Translations under genes and position numbers: made by a program | The notes under the pieces: model-generated | Database searches by the model: none | The model's input: the letters and a program-made list of their open reading frames with translations, nothing else | What the model was told of the DNA's origin: nothing | Assembly: GCA_029219285.1 (NCBI GenBank) | Contig: JAQXTC010000092.1 | Span: 1-33,461 of the forward strand | DNA length: 33,461 nucleotides | Reading direction: 5' to 3' | From: Clostridiaceae bacterium | Lineage (GTDB): Bacteria > Bacillota > Clostridia > Clostridiales > Clostridiaceae | Shown here: in pieces, positions 7,859 through 15,917 of the stretch | Numbering within the stretch: position 1 is the first letter of the stretch | Layout of the letters: the number at the start of each line of letters is the position of its first letter

Positions 7859-8458
7859 ATGATAGTAAATTCATTAATTGCAGGAATGTATGAAGAAAAT
7901 TGTTATATTATTATGGATGAGAAATCAAAAGATGCAGCTATAATAGATCCAGGCGGAAGTTTTGAAAGAATTAAAAATACAATTGAAAAAATGAAGTGTA
8001 ATATTAAGTTTATACTATTAACTCATGGTCATGCAGATCATGTTGGTGCAGTTGAAGCTTTAGCTAATGAATATAAAGTACCTTTCTATATTAATAAAAA
8101 GGATGAAGAAGCTATGGCTGTTGAAAATTACGTTTTTGGTGACTTAAGAAAAGCGGATGGTTATGTTAGTCATGATGATACACTTAGATTAGGTGAAGAG
8201 ATAATAAGTGTTATCGAAACACCAGGTCATACTCCAGGTGGAGTTTGCTACTTAGTAGATAATAAATGTTTTACTGGAGATACTTTATTTCAAGGTGCTG
8301 TTGGTAGAAGTGATTTCTATGGTGGAAATGGCAATGAACTTATAAGAAGTATTAAAGAAAATTTATTGGTTTTAGACGAAGATGTTGAAGTGTATCCAGG
8401 ACATGGACCATGTTCAACTATAGGTTTTGAAAAAAGGAGCAATCCTTTCTTAGGATAG
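7859..8458 (+). CDS. Metallo-beta-lactamase-fold hydrolase, glyoxalase II-like
   Basis: This 199-residue protein has the binuclear metal motif THGHADHVG (H56, H58, D60, H61). Further family positions are in ETPGHTPGG, FTGDTLF and VYPGHGP. It matches the small GloB/YqgX-like hydrolases found after rel-dtd in many Firmicutes. Members are usually annotated as hydroxyacylglutathione hydrolase-like, but clostridia mostly lack glutathione, so the true thiol-ester or other substrate is uncertain. It is cytosolic, with no signal peptide. The ribosome binding site is GAGGTG, 7 bases before the ATG. It is spaced tightly between dtd and hemZ, and its stop codon almost touches the hemZ ribosome binding site. 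Confidence 0.9.
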   Translation: MIVNSLIAGMYEENCYIIMDEKSKDAAIIDPGGSFERIKNTIEKMKCNIKFILLTHGHADHVGAVEALANEYKVPFYINKKDEEAMAVENYVFGDLRKADGYVSHDDTLRLGEEIISVIETPGHTPGGVCYLVDNKCFTGDTLFQGAVGRSDFYGGNGNELIRSIKENLLVLDEDVEVYPGHGPCSTIGFEKRSNPFLG

Positions 8459-8466
8459 GAGATAAT

Positions 8467-9900
8467 ATGGAAATAAGCATTAAATTAAATGATTTTAAAT
8501 GGAGATATGATGTGTATCATGCTTTCAATATATATTTCCCTTTACATGAAATTAAATTTTCAGAGGTAGAGGGAGATTATAATGTTCAGATTTTTTCTGA
8601 TAAAGTAATCTTTGATTATCAAGAATACCATAGAGAAGCTCTTAGAAGAGAAGATGAAAAGGTTAAAGAAACAGCTAAAAAGCTTATTTTTAAATCATTA
8701 AAAGAAATGACAGGGTGTATCTATCCATGGGGAACACTTATAGGCATAAGACCATCTAAGATAGCTTTAAAGCATTTAAGGGATGGAAAAACTGAAAAAG
8801 AAATAGAAGATATTTTTTATGAAAATCATTATACATTGCCGGAAAAGTCAAGATTATGTATTGATATAGCAAAAAACGAAGAGAAATATGTAAATAAAGA
8901 TAAAAAGTCTATTGCAATTTATGTAGGAATGGCATTTTGTCCAACTAGATGTCTTTATTGTTCTTTTGCATCTAACCCAATAGGAGGAAAGAATAAAAAA
9001 ATCGTTAAAGAATATTTACAGTGTTTAACTTATGAAATTGATAAAATAAAGGAATATGTTGATGAAAAAGGATTAAATATAGAGACAGTTTATTTTGGGG
9101 GCGGAACACCAACTTCAATAAATGAAGATGAATTTGAAAATATTATGAATAAGATATATAATTCCTTTGTAGAGAATAGACATGTTAAAGAGTTTACTGT
9201 AGAATGTGGTAGACCAGATTCAATAACTTTTGAGAAGCTTAAGACTATGAAGAAATATAATGTTACAAGGATAAGTATAAATCCTCAAACTATGAATGAT
9301 GAGACTTTAAAACTTATAGGAAGAGGACATACATCCAAAGATGTTATAGAAAAATATTATATGGCAAGAGAATTAGGCTTTGATGATATAAATATGGATA
9401 TGATAATAGGACTTCCAGGGGAAGGGCTAAAGGAAGCACATCATACAGTAGAAGAAATAAAGAAACTTTCTCCAGATAGTCTAACTGTTCATGGATTAGC
9501 CATTAAAAGAGGCTCAATAATGCATGAAAACTTCTTGCTAAAAAAAGGTTTAGGTCTTAAGAGCCAAGAGGAAATTATGAAAATGTATGCTGAAAGTAAG
9601 CGATTGTCTGAAGAATTGAATTTAACTCCATATTATATGTACAGACAAAAAAATATGGTTGGAGACATGGAGAATGTGGGATATGCAAAAGAGGGAAAAC
9701 ATTGTCTTTATAATATTGAAATGATAGAAGATAAACAGACAATAATTGCTCTTGGAGCAGATGCTGTATCAAAGGTTGTATTCTTAGAAGAAAATAGAAT
9801 AGAACGATTTGGTAACGTTAAAGATCCCAGAGAATACATTAAAAGAATTGATGAAATGGTAGAAGGTAAAATAGAATTACTTGATACGTTATATAAATAA
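8467..9900 (+). CDS. hemZ: HemZ-type radical SAM protein (coproporphyrinogen dehydrogenase family)
   Basis: This is a 477-residue radical SAM protein. The [4Fe-4S] motif is [10 protein letters not shown] (C158, C162, C165), and [10 protein letters not shown] and MIIGLPGEG are SAM-domain signatures. The roughly 150-residue N-terminal region is typical of HemZ of clostridia and bacilli. Position 167 is Phe: oxygen-independent coproporphyrinogen oxidase HemN has a fourth Cys here, whereas HemW-like haem chaperones have Phe. So the HemZ name is conventional and oxidase activity is not assured. No other haem gene is in the window. It starts 8 bases after the MBL gene (TAGGAG ribosome binding site) and its stop merges with the hisS ribosome binding site, so it belongs to the rel-hisS-aspS run. 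Confidence 0.9.
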   Translation: MEISIKLNDFKWRYDVYHAFNIYFPLHEIKFSEVEGDYNVQIFSDKVIFDYQEYHREALRREDEKVKETAKKLIFKSLKEMTGCIYPWGTLIGIRPSKIALKHLRDGKTEKEIEDIFYENHYTLPEKSRLCIDIAKNEEKYVNKDKKSIAIYVGMAFCPTRCLYCSFASNPIGGKNKKIVKEYLQCLTYEIDKIKEYVDEKGLNIETVYFGGGTPTSINEDEFENIMNKIYNSFVENRHVKEFTVECGRPDSITFEKLKTMKKYNVTRISINPQTMNDETLKLIGRGHTSKDVIEKYYMARELGFDDINMDMIIGLPGEGLKEAHHTVEEIKKLSPDSLTVHGLAIKRGSIMHENFLLKKGLGLKSQEEIMKMYAESKRLSEELNLTPYYMYRQKNMVGDMENVGYAKEGKHCLYNIEMIEDKQTIIALGADAVSKVVFLEENRIERFGNVKDPREYIKRIDEMVEGKIELLDTLYK

Positions 9901-9911
9901 GGAGGATTCAC

Positions 9912-11159
9912 ATGGAAATGCAAGCACCAAAGGGAACTAAAGACATGCTACCACAAGATGGGTATAAGTGGCATTATATTGAAAATACATTCAAAAATGT
10001 TGCTAAAAATTTTGGTATGAGAGAATTAAGAACTCCAATTTTTGAACATACAGAGTTATTTTTAAGAGGTGTTGGAGACACTACTGATGTTGTACAAAAG
10101 GAAATGTATACTTTTAATGATAAAGGAAATAGAAGTATTACATTAAAACCTGAAGGTACTGCACCAGCTGTTAGAGCCTTTATAGAAGGGAGACTTTTTA
10201 ACGAAGTTCAACCAACAAAATTATTTTATGTGACTCCATGTTTTAGATATGAAAATGTCCAAAAGGGAAGACTTAGACAAGTCCATCAATGTGGTGTTGA
10301 AATGTTTGGTTCAAAGGAACCTTCAATAGATGCAGAAGTTATTGCTTTTGCTATGCAAGTTCTAAAGAAATTAGGACTTAAGAATTTAAGTTTACATATT
10401 AATAACTTAGGATGTAGTGAATGTAGACCTAAGTATAATGAAGCATTAAAGAAATTTTTAAAGGAAAACTATGATGATCTTTGCCCAACATGCAAAGACA
10501 GATTTGAAAAGAATCCAATGAGAATTCTTGATTGTAAGGAAAAGAAGTGTAATGAAATAACTAAAAATGCACCACAAATATTAGACTTTATTTGTGATGA
10601 CTGTGCTAAACACTTTGAGAAAGTAAAAGAGTTTTTAAATCTTTTGAATATTCCATATGTTATTGATCCAAGTATAGTAAGAGGATTAGATTATTATACT
10701 AAGACTATCTTTGAAATATTAAATGATGACTTTACTGTATGTGGTGGAGGAAGATATGATAAAATGATAGAAGAACTAGGCGGACCAGATATGGCTGCTA
10801 TTGGTTTTGGTATGGGAATCGAAAGAATGATTTTAACTCTTGAAAAGGAAGGTATTGAAATTCCTAAAGAAGAAGATTATGCATTATATATTGGTGCAAG
10901 AGGTGAAGAGGCGTATAAATCAGCTTTCGTTTTAGCTAATAACTTGAGACAAAATGGAGTTAAAGTAGAAATTAACCATATGGGTAGAAGTATAAAAGCT
11001 GAAATGAAATATGCTAATAAAATTGGAGCAAGATTTACAACTATTTTAGGTGAGGATGAACTTAGTAATAAAGTAATTAAGCTTAAAAGAATGTGTGATG
11101 GAGAGATTTTTGAAGTTTCTCTTGATGATATAGAAAAAATAGCTGAGACTATTAGATAG
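9912..11159 (+). CDS. hisS: Histidyl-tRNA synthetase
   Basis: This 415-residue class II synthetase charges tRNA-His. Class II motif 2 is visible in [16 protein letters not shown], the histidine-specific signature in [14 protein letters not shown], and motif 3 in [12 protein letters not shown]. The N-terminal [10 protein letters not shown] is typical. A middle insertion is rich in cysteine (CSEC, CPTC, CKEKKC, CDDC), which suggests a structural metal site. ATG 9912 is 6 bases after AGGAGG (9900-9905); the second ATG at 9918 is too far. No T-box leader lies upstream: only 11 bases separate it from hemZ. It is directly followed by aspS, the usual Firmicute pair. Confidence 0.97.
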   Translation: MEMQAPKGTKDMLPQDGYKWHYIENTFKNVAKNFGMRELRTPIFEHTELFLRGVGDTTDVVQKEMYTFNDKGNRSITLKPEGTAPAVRAFIEGRLFNEVQPTKLFYVTPCFRYENVQKGRLRQVHQCGVEMFGSKEPSIDAEVIAFAMQVLKKLGLKNLSLHINNLGCSECRPKYNEALKKFLKENYDDLCPTCKDRFEKNPMRILDCKEKKCNEITKNAPQILDFICDDCAKHFEKVKEFLNLLNIPYVIDPSIVRGLDYYTKTIFEILNDDFTVCGGGRYDKMIEELGGPDMAAIGFGMGIERMILTLEKEGIEIPKEEDYALYIGARGEEAYKSAFVLANNLRQNGVKVEINHMGRSIKAEMKYANKIGARFTTILGEDELSNKVIKLKRMCDGEIFEVSLDDIEKIAETIR

Positions 11160-11175
11160 GAAAGGAATGAAAAAA

Positions 11176-12966
11176 ATGGGTGAAGCTTTAGGCGGACTAA
11201 AGAGAAGCATGTACTGTGGAGAGCCAAGAGAAAGCCATGTTGGTCAAAAAATAACTCTTATGGGTTGGGTTCAAAGAAATAGAAAATTAGGTGGACTTGA
11301 TTTTATTGATTTAAGAGATAGAGAAGGAATAATGCAAGTCGTTTTTGGTGAAGAAATCAATGCTGAAGCTTTTGAAAAAGCCAAGAATATTAAACCAGAA
11401 TACTGTATTGCAGTAACAGGAGAAGTAGTTAGAAGAGAATCTCCAAATGAAGCAATGAAAACAGGTATGGTTGAGTTAAAGTGTGAAAGTGTAAAAATAC
11501 TTTCAGAATCAGATACTCCACCAATATATATTAAAGAAGGATTAGATGCATCAGAACAAATTAGATTAAAATATAGATACTTAGATTTAAGAAGACCTGA
11601 TATGCAAAAAATCTTTAGAATAAGAAATAAGGCGGCAAAGTCTATTAGGGATTTCTTAGATAATGAAGGGTTTTTAGATATTGAAACTCCAATGCTTACA
11701 AAGTCAACTCCTGAAGGAGCAAGAGACTACTTAGTTCCTTCAAGAAATTATCCAGGTATGTTTTATGCATTACCTCAATCACCACAAATATTCAAACAAT
11801 TATTAATGGTATCAGGTTTTGATAAATACTATCAAATTGTTAAATGTTTTAGAGATGAAGATTTAAGAGCAAACAGACAACCAGAATTTACGCAAGTAGA
11901 TATGGAATTAAGCTTTGTAGAACAAGAAGATATAATGTCATTAAATGAAAGATTAATAGCACATGTATTTAAAGAAGTAATTGGTCATGAAGTTAAACTT
12001 CCAATTCCAAGAATGACTTTCAAAGATGCTATGGAAAAGTATGGTTCTGATAAGCCTGATATAAGATTTGGTATGGAAATTACCAATATAACTGAAGATG
12101 TTAAAGATATGGACTTTGTTGTATTTAAATCTGCAATTGAAAATGGTGGATCAGTTAGAGCTTTATGCCTAAAGGGAGGAGCATCTCTTGGAAGAAAGCC
12201 TCTTGATAAATTAGGTGAATTTGTTAAAACATATAAAGCTAAAGGTCTTGCTTGGATTCAATATAAAGAAGAAGGAATTAAGTCTTCTATAGCTAAATTC
12301 TTAACTGATGATGTTACAGAAAAGATAACTAAAACTATGGGAGCAGAAACAGGAGATGCAGTGCTTATAGTTGCAGATAAAGATTCTGTGGTATTCCAAA
12401 GTTTAGGTGCATTAAGACTTGAACTTGCAAAGCAATTTGACTTAATAAAAGATAAAAATGAATTTAAATTTACATGGGTTACTGAATTCCCATTATTCGA
12501 ATACAGTGAAGAAGAAGGAAGATATACAGCTTGTCACCACCCATTTACAGCACCAATGGATGAAGATTTAGATATTATTGAATCAGATCCAGGAAAATGT
12601 AGAGCTAAGGCTTATGACTTAGTACTAAATGGTGAAGAATTAGGTGGAGGTTCTATAAGAATACACGATATGGAACTTCAAGAAAGAATGTTTAAGGCTT
12701 TAGGATTTACTCAAGAACAAGCTTGGGCTAGATTTGGATTCTTATTAGAAGCATTTAAATTTGGACCACCACCACATGGTGGATTAGCATTTGGTTTTGA
12801 TAGAATGATAATGTTCTTAGCTGGAACTGATAACATAAAGGACGTTATTGCATTCCCTAAAAATCAAAATGCATATTGTTATTTAAGTGAAGCTCCTAAC
12901 ATAGCTGATGAAAAACAGCTTGATGAACTTGGAATTAGTATAGTAAAGCAAGAAGAAGATAAATAG
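11176..12966 (+). CDS. aspS: Aspartyl-tRNA synthetase
   Basis: This class II synthetase of 596 residues has an N-terminal OB anticodon-binding domain (GWVQRNRKLGGLDFIDLRDR), the catalytic core motif FRDEDLRANRQPEFTQVDME, the bacterial GAD insert (about 290-410), and motif 3 near FGFDRMIMFL. It charges tRNA-Asp; whether it also charges tRNA-Asn is not decided here. I prefer ATG 11176 because AAAGGA (11161-11166) is 9 bases upstream and the protein then starts MGEALGGLKR. The in-frame ATG at 11167 would sit directly on that ribosome binding site. It is the last gene of the long forward operon and is followed by two terminators. Confidence 0.96.
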   Translation: MGEALGGLKRSMYCGEPRESHVGQKITLMGWVQRNRKLGGLDFIDLRDREGIMQVVFGEEINAEAFEKAKNIKPEYCIAVTGEVVRRESPNEAMKTGMVELKCESVKILSESDTPPIYIKEGLDASEQIRLKYRYLDLRRPDMQKIFRIRNKAAKSIRDFLDNEGFLDIETPMLTKSTPEGARDYLVPSRNYPGMFYALPQSPQIFKQLLMVSGFDKYYQIVKCFRDEDLRANRQPEFTQVDMELSFVEQEDIMSLNERLIAHVFKEVIGHEVKLPIPRMTFKDAMEKYGSDKPDIRFGMEITNITEDVKDMDFVVFKSAIENGGSVRALCLKGGASLGRKPLDKLGEFVKTYKAKGLAWIQYKEEGIKSSIAKFLTDDVTEKITKTMGAETGDAVLIVADKDSVVFQSLGALRLELAKQFDLIKDKNEFKFTWVTEFPLFEYSEEEGRYTACHHPFTAPMDEDLDIIESDPGKCRAKAYDLVLNGEELGGGSIRIHDMELQERMFKALGFTQEQAWARFGFLLEAFKFGPPPHGGLAFGFDRMIMFLAGTDNIKDVIAFPKNQNAYCYLSEAPNIADEKQLDELGISIVKQEEDK

Positions 12967-12976
12967 TTTGTTTTAA

Positions 12977-13013
12977 TAAAGGAATGAATTGGTTAATATT
13001 CATTCCTTTATTT
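12977..13013 (+). terminator. Terminator after aspS, first of two
   Basis: A perfect 13-bp stem, TAAAGGAATGAAT (12977-12989) with ATTCATTCCTTTA (12998-13010), has an 8-base loop and only a short T tail. Confidence 0.75.
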
Positions 13014-13037
13014 AATGGAAAAAAGCTATAATTATAT

Positions 13038-13070
13038 AAAACTTTTAGGCTATATGTCTAAAAGTTTTTT
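13038..13070 (+). terminator. Terminator after aspS, second of two
   Basis: AAAACTTTTAG (13038-13048) pairs with CTAAAAGTTTT (13058-13068), and the T run continues to 13070. Together with the preceding stem it isolates the aspS operon from the next genes. Confidence 0.8.
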
Positions 13071-13148
13071 GTTACATTAATTAACAATAAAGTAATTATG
13101 TGAAACATACGATAATATAGTATAAATAATCAAAAGGAGGTAATTGCT

Positions 13149-13460
13149 ATGTATGATAATATGAATTTTTCAGTAGCTAGTATTCTTGAGGATGAAAGAA
13201 AAAAGGTGACAAAGTGTAATAATATTAGCTTTGTAAGGCGTGAAAATAGTAGACAAGATGAAAAATCTAAAGAACCATTTGAGAAAATAAAAAATGAAAT
13301 AATGCAAACTAAAAATGAAGATGTTATTGTTGAATCATCATTAACTGGGAAGATTGAAGAGAATAAAGTTCTTGAAAAATTAGTTAGAGAAAAGATATTA
13401 GAAAATCAATCCTTAAAAGATATTTTAAGTGATGAAGTACTTAGTAAATTATCTCTATAA
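13149..13460 (+). CDS. Hypothetical charged protein
   Basis: I do not recognise this 103-residue protein. It is hydrophilic and rich in Lys and Glu, with no signal peptide or membrane segment. The C-terminal half (about 60-103) looks helical: KIEENKVLEKLVREKIL, then LKDILSDEVLSKL. It has a very good ribosome binding site, AAAGGAGGT, just before ATG 13149, and the codon use resembles its neighbours, so I think it is real. The next gene begins 16 bases after its stop with its own ribosome binding site, so the two are an operon and may act together. Confidence 0.7.
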   Translation: MYDNMNFSVASILEDERKKVTKCNNISFVRRENSRQDEKSKEPFEKIKNEIMQTKNEDVIVESSLTGKIEENKVLEKLVREKILENQSLKDILSDEVLSKLSL

Positions 13461-13476
13461 AAAGGAGAAGAGCAAT

Positions 13477-14214
13477 GTGATTATTCAAAAAACTATATTT
13501 AATCAATTAAATCATAATACAACACAAATTAATCAAACAAAAGAAAAGACTAATAGTAATTATGATAAAATGATAGAAAGTCTGGAGAAAACTCTTGAAG
13601 AATATAAGGAAAAGAGAACTCAAATTCAAACAGATACTGAATTGGATCCAGATACTAAAAAGATGCAACTTCAAGTAGTTGATGATGAAATCACAAATGT
13701 AGAAAGCCAAATTAATCAAATTAAGGCACAAGAACAAGAAGAAAAAATGCAAGAACAACAAAAAAACGTTGAAAATCAAAGTAGCTCAAATAATTTAGAT
13801 GCAAATCTTCAAGAGGGAGAAGAACTTCGAGATGGAGTTATAATAGCACATTCTTTAAATGATGTAATAAAGTTTGGATTTTCAAAAGGCAAAATAGAGG
13901 AATTGAATCAAATAAAAAGTGATAATCAATACGAGAAACTTGATTTAAAGATTGATCCGAAGCATCCTTTCAAAAATGATTATATTCATCGAAGATTAGA
14001 GCAAATTAATAAAGCTATAGGTAAGATAGATGGTACTATAGCGAATGAAGTAAGAAAAAATGCTAAAGTCTCTAAAAGTACTAAGGAAAATGTTTTAGGG
14101 CAATATGAAAGGGAACAATCTATCAAAGAAGATAAAATATCTCATGATTTTGATGGTGACACAGCTCATAAAGTAAGAAATACTTTAGATGTAGCTAGAG
14201 AAAATAAAGAATAA
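13477..14214 (+). CDS. Coiled-coil protein, possibly FlxA-like
   Basis: This is a 245-residue hydrophilic protein without membrane segments. Residues of about 20-90 form a long coiled coil (SLEKTLEEYKEKRTQIQ, then DPDTKKMQLQVVDDEITNVE), followed by a Gln-rich spacer and a charged helical C-terminal part. The coiled-coil pattern with a central Asp-Pro-Asp-Thr-Lys-Lys turn resembles FlxA-like proteins, but this is a weak match. The start is GTG 13477, 9 bases after AAAGGAG (13461-13467). Two bases before it is ATG followed at once by TGA, in another frame. The longer frame back to 13429 overlaps the upstream gene and lacks a ribosome binding site. It is co-transcribed with the preceding gene, with a bidirectional terminator downstream. 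Confidence 0.72.
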   Translation: MIIQKTIFNQLNHNTTQINQTKEKTNSNYDKMIESLEKTLEEYKEKRTQIQTDTELDPDTKKMQLQVVDDEITNVESQINQIKAQEQEEKMQEQQKNVENQSSSNNLDANLQEGEELRDGVIIAHSLNDVIKFGFSKGKIEELNQIKSDNQYEKLDLKIDPKHPFKNDYIHRRLEQINKAIGKIDGTIANEVRKNAKVSKSTKENVLGQYEREQSIKEDKISHDFDGDTAHKVRNTLDVARENKE

Positions 14215-14216
14215 AT

Positions 14217-14252
14217 AAAAAGCATAACTGTTTTTTTAGTTATGCTTTTTTT
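14217..14252. terminator. Bidirectional terminator between convergent genes
   Basis: AAAAAGCATAACT (14217-14229) pairs perfectly with AGTTATGCTTTTT (14238-14250). There is a T run on the forward side and an A run that serves as T run on the reverse side. It ends the coiled-coil gene forward and the J-domain gene (stop at 14257) in reverse. Confidence 0.88.
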
Positions 14253-14256
14253 ATTA

Positions 14257-14772
14257 TTAACAAAGACCAGGTTTATTTTGGTTATTAGAATTATTACATA
14301 AATTCATATCTTGGTTTTGAGAACCTTGAGCACCATTATAATTTCTCTTTAGTGCACTAACTCTTTGATTTAATGTCTTAAGAGCACTTGTATATTCATT
14401 ACTATAAGGATTTAGAGAAACAGCTTTTTTTATATGGTTAACACCAGAATCTATCCAGCCTTTTTTTAGTAAGAGTACGCCTTTTAAGTAATTCCATTCA
14501 GCAGATGAAACATCAGATACCATATTTAATTTAGTTTCTGCTGCAATAAAATCATCGCTATCAATAAGATCTCTAACTTCTTCACATGCTAGATTATGAA
14601 CAATTATTCTATAAGCATCATTTGCTTCATTAAGTTTTTCTTCATAGAATGAGCGGATAGAATCATCTTGTAAATCATCTAAATTATATGTTTCAACTAA
14701 TTTATCATAAGCATTTTTTACTTCTAATTCAGAAGAGTGAGGTAAAATACCTAAAACTTTGTAAGGATCCAT
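14257..14772 (-). CDS. J-domain-like protein with TPR helices, HPD motif lost
   Basis: This 171-residue protein begins with a J-domain pattern, DPYKVLGILPHSSELEVKNAY (2-22), as in DnaJ-type co-chaperones. At the loop where J proteins need His-Pro-Asp to stimulate DnaK, this one reads TYNLDDL (28-34), so the HPD is not conserved. Residues of about 70-125 form a TPR-like helical hairpin with the typical end KAVSLNP. The tail is Asn/Gln-rich and ends in Cys. Related clostridial proteins, as I recall them, carry a cysteine-rich tail; here only two tail cysteines remain. The ribosome binding site is AAGGAGG. It is encoded 34 bases after the DUF5685 gene, clearly in one operon. The likely role is an adaptor or scaffold for that partner; chaperone activity is doubtful. 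Confidence 0.8.
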   Translation of the reverse strand: MDPYKVLGILPHSSELEVKNAYDKLVETYNLDDLQDDSIRSFYEEKLNEANDAYRIIVHNLACEEVRDLIDSDDFIAAETKLNMVSDVSSAEWNYLKGVLLLKKGWIDSGVNHIKKAVSLNPYSNEYTSALKTLNQRVSALKRNYNGAQGSQNQDMNLCNNSNNQNKPGLC

Positions 14773-14806
14773 AATATTAGTTTCCTCCTTTACTTAATGA
14801 TTTATT

Positions 14807-15673
14807 TTATAAAGATTCTGAGATGGTTGAATATTTATCTATTAGACCAAGGTTTATTATATTGTCTATAATAGCTTGATTTCTTATTATTGGAAGATCA
14901 TTTAAAAAATCACTACAGTTAAGTGCTAAAGTCATTAAAACAAAATCCATGTATTCTTTTATATCTATAATGAGATTGCTATAACAAAAATTACTAGAAT
15001 TATATATTTTATTTATAGGATTGAATGAATCTTCCGCCATATCATTTTTTAAATCGTCTATGGCGTCGATAAGATAAATCCATTTTCCAAGTGAATATCC
15101 AAATTTATAAAGAGTTTCTCGAACTTTAGGAGTATCCTTAGTTAATTTAAAAGGAATTTCTTTTAAAATTTGACCAATTATATGACTGAATGGATGAGAA
15201 ATTTCATCAAGATTGTTAAAGTTACCTTCAAGTTCATAAGTATGAAGTTTTTTTAGATTAGGTTCTATAATTTTATTTATATTTTTATGTGTTAGCTTTT
15301 TATAGTAAGTTAGTAAAATTTTCGATAGACTGCGATTTTTAAAATTATTCTTATCTAAAACATCATCTAAAGATTTGTAGTATAAAAGAGCAATATTTAA
15401 ATCAGCGGCATAGTCTAATGCTTTATTTTTTAAAATACATGTTTGCTTAGTTTGGGGATGTTTAATACATTTTGTTTGAAAAGTTTTACTTTCTTCGATA
15501 TTTATTGAATCAAAAAGTATAGCAAAAAACGTAGTATCATAATTTAATCCTATGCGGGGTAAATTTCCATACTTATCTTTTATAGTCATACATAAACCGC
15601 AGTAATAACTTTTTAAAATATAAAAATCTTTTATTTTTAGTTCGCTATTCACAGAATTTATATAACCAAACAT
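14807..15673 (-). CDS. DUF5685 family protein, isoprenoid-synthase-like motifs
   Basis: This 288-residue, mostly helical, soluble protein matches what I know of DUF5685. Visible features are a CGLC pair (C25, C28), a second Cys pair (C69, C79), a first aspartate-rich motif YYKSLDDVLDK (98-108; D103, D104, D107), HPFSH (160-164), and a second aspartate-rich motif LIDAIDDLKND (201-211; D203, D206, D207, D211), then SFNPINKIY. Two Asp-rich motifs about 100 residues apart, each on a helix, recall squalene/phytoene synthases, where they bind magnesium-diphosphate. The paired cysteines suggest a metal or iron-sulfur site. Function is unknown; the enzyme idea is inference. The start ATG 15673 follows GGAGG. 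It is first gene of an operon with the J-domain protein, unless the short upstream ORF is also translated. Confidence 0.82.
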   Translation of the reverse strand: MFGYINSVNSELKIKDFYILKSYYCGLCMTIKDKYGNLPRIGLNYDTTFFAILFDSINIEESKTFQTKCIKHPQTKQTCILKNKALDYAADLNIALLYYKSLDDVLDKNNFKNRSLSKILLTYYKKLTHKNINKIIEPNLKKLHTYELEGNFNNLDEISHPFSHIIGQILKEIPFKLTKDTPKVRETLYKFGYSLGKWIYLIDAIDDLKNDMAEDSFNPINKIYNSSNFCYSNLIIDIKEYMDFVLMTLALNCSDFLNDLPIIRNQAIIDNIINLGLIDKYSTISESL

Positions 15674-15751
15674 CTAAAACCTCCAGATAATGACAATAAC
15701 CTCCTTGCTAAAAATTAAATTTAATATAGATTTAAAAAATATCACCTCCAT
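15674..15751 (-). CDS. Possible 25-residue leader peptide upstream of the DUF5685 gene
   Basis: An ATG at 15751 opens a frame of 25 hydrophobic and basic codons starting MEVIFFKS. Its TAG stop directly abuts the ATG of the DUF5685 gene (TAGATG). No strong ribosome binding site precedes it. Within and after its start lie GGAGGTGAT, AAGGAGG and GGAGG, three ribosome-binding-site-like sequences in about 75 bases. It could be a translational coupler, a small membrane peptide or chance. Confidence 0.25.
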   Translation of the reverse strand: MEVIFFKSILNLIFSKEVIVIIWRF

Positions 15752-15917
15752 AAGTAAATATCTATGGTTAAAACTTTTATTTAATAAATTCTTTATACAT
15801 CTAATTTATGATAAACTTGCAAATATGTTATTAATTTTAATAATTAGAGAAGTATTTATAATAACTTTAGTAATTAATGTATAATATACATAAGAGAAAC
15901 GGTTTTTGGAGGGGAAT

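Noticed and set aside
9850..9912. T-box leader for hisS-aspS
   Set aside because: Only 11 bases separate hemZ and hisS, so there is no room for a T-box, and no T-box sequence was seen before aspS either.
15690..15884. Forward 64-codon frame between the DUF5685 and helicase genes
   Set aside because: It has no ribosome binding site and a lysine/leucine/isoleucine-rich text typical of AT-rich noise, and it overlaps the leader of the divergent gene.
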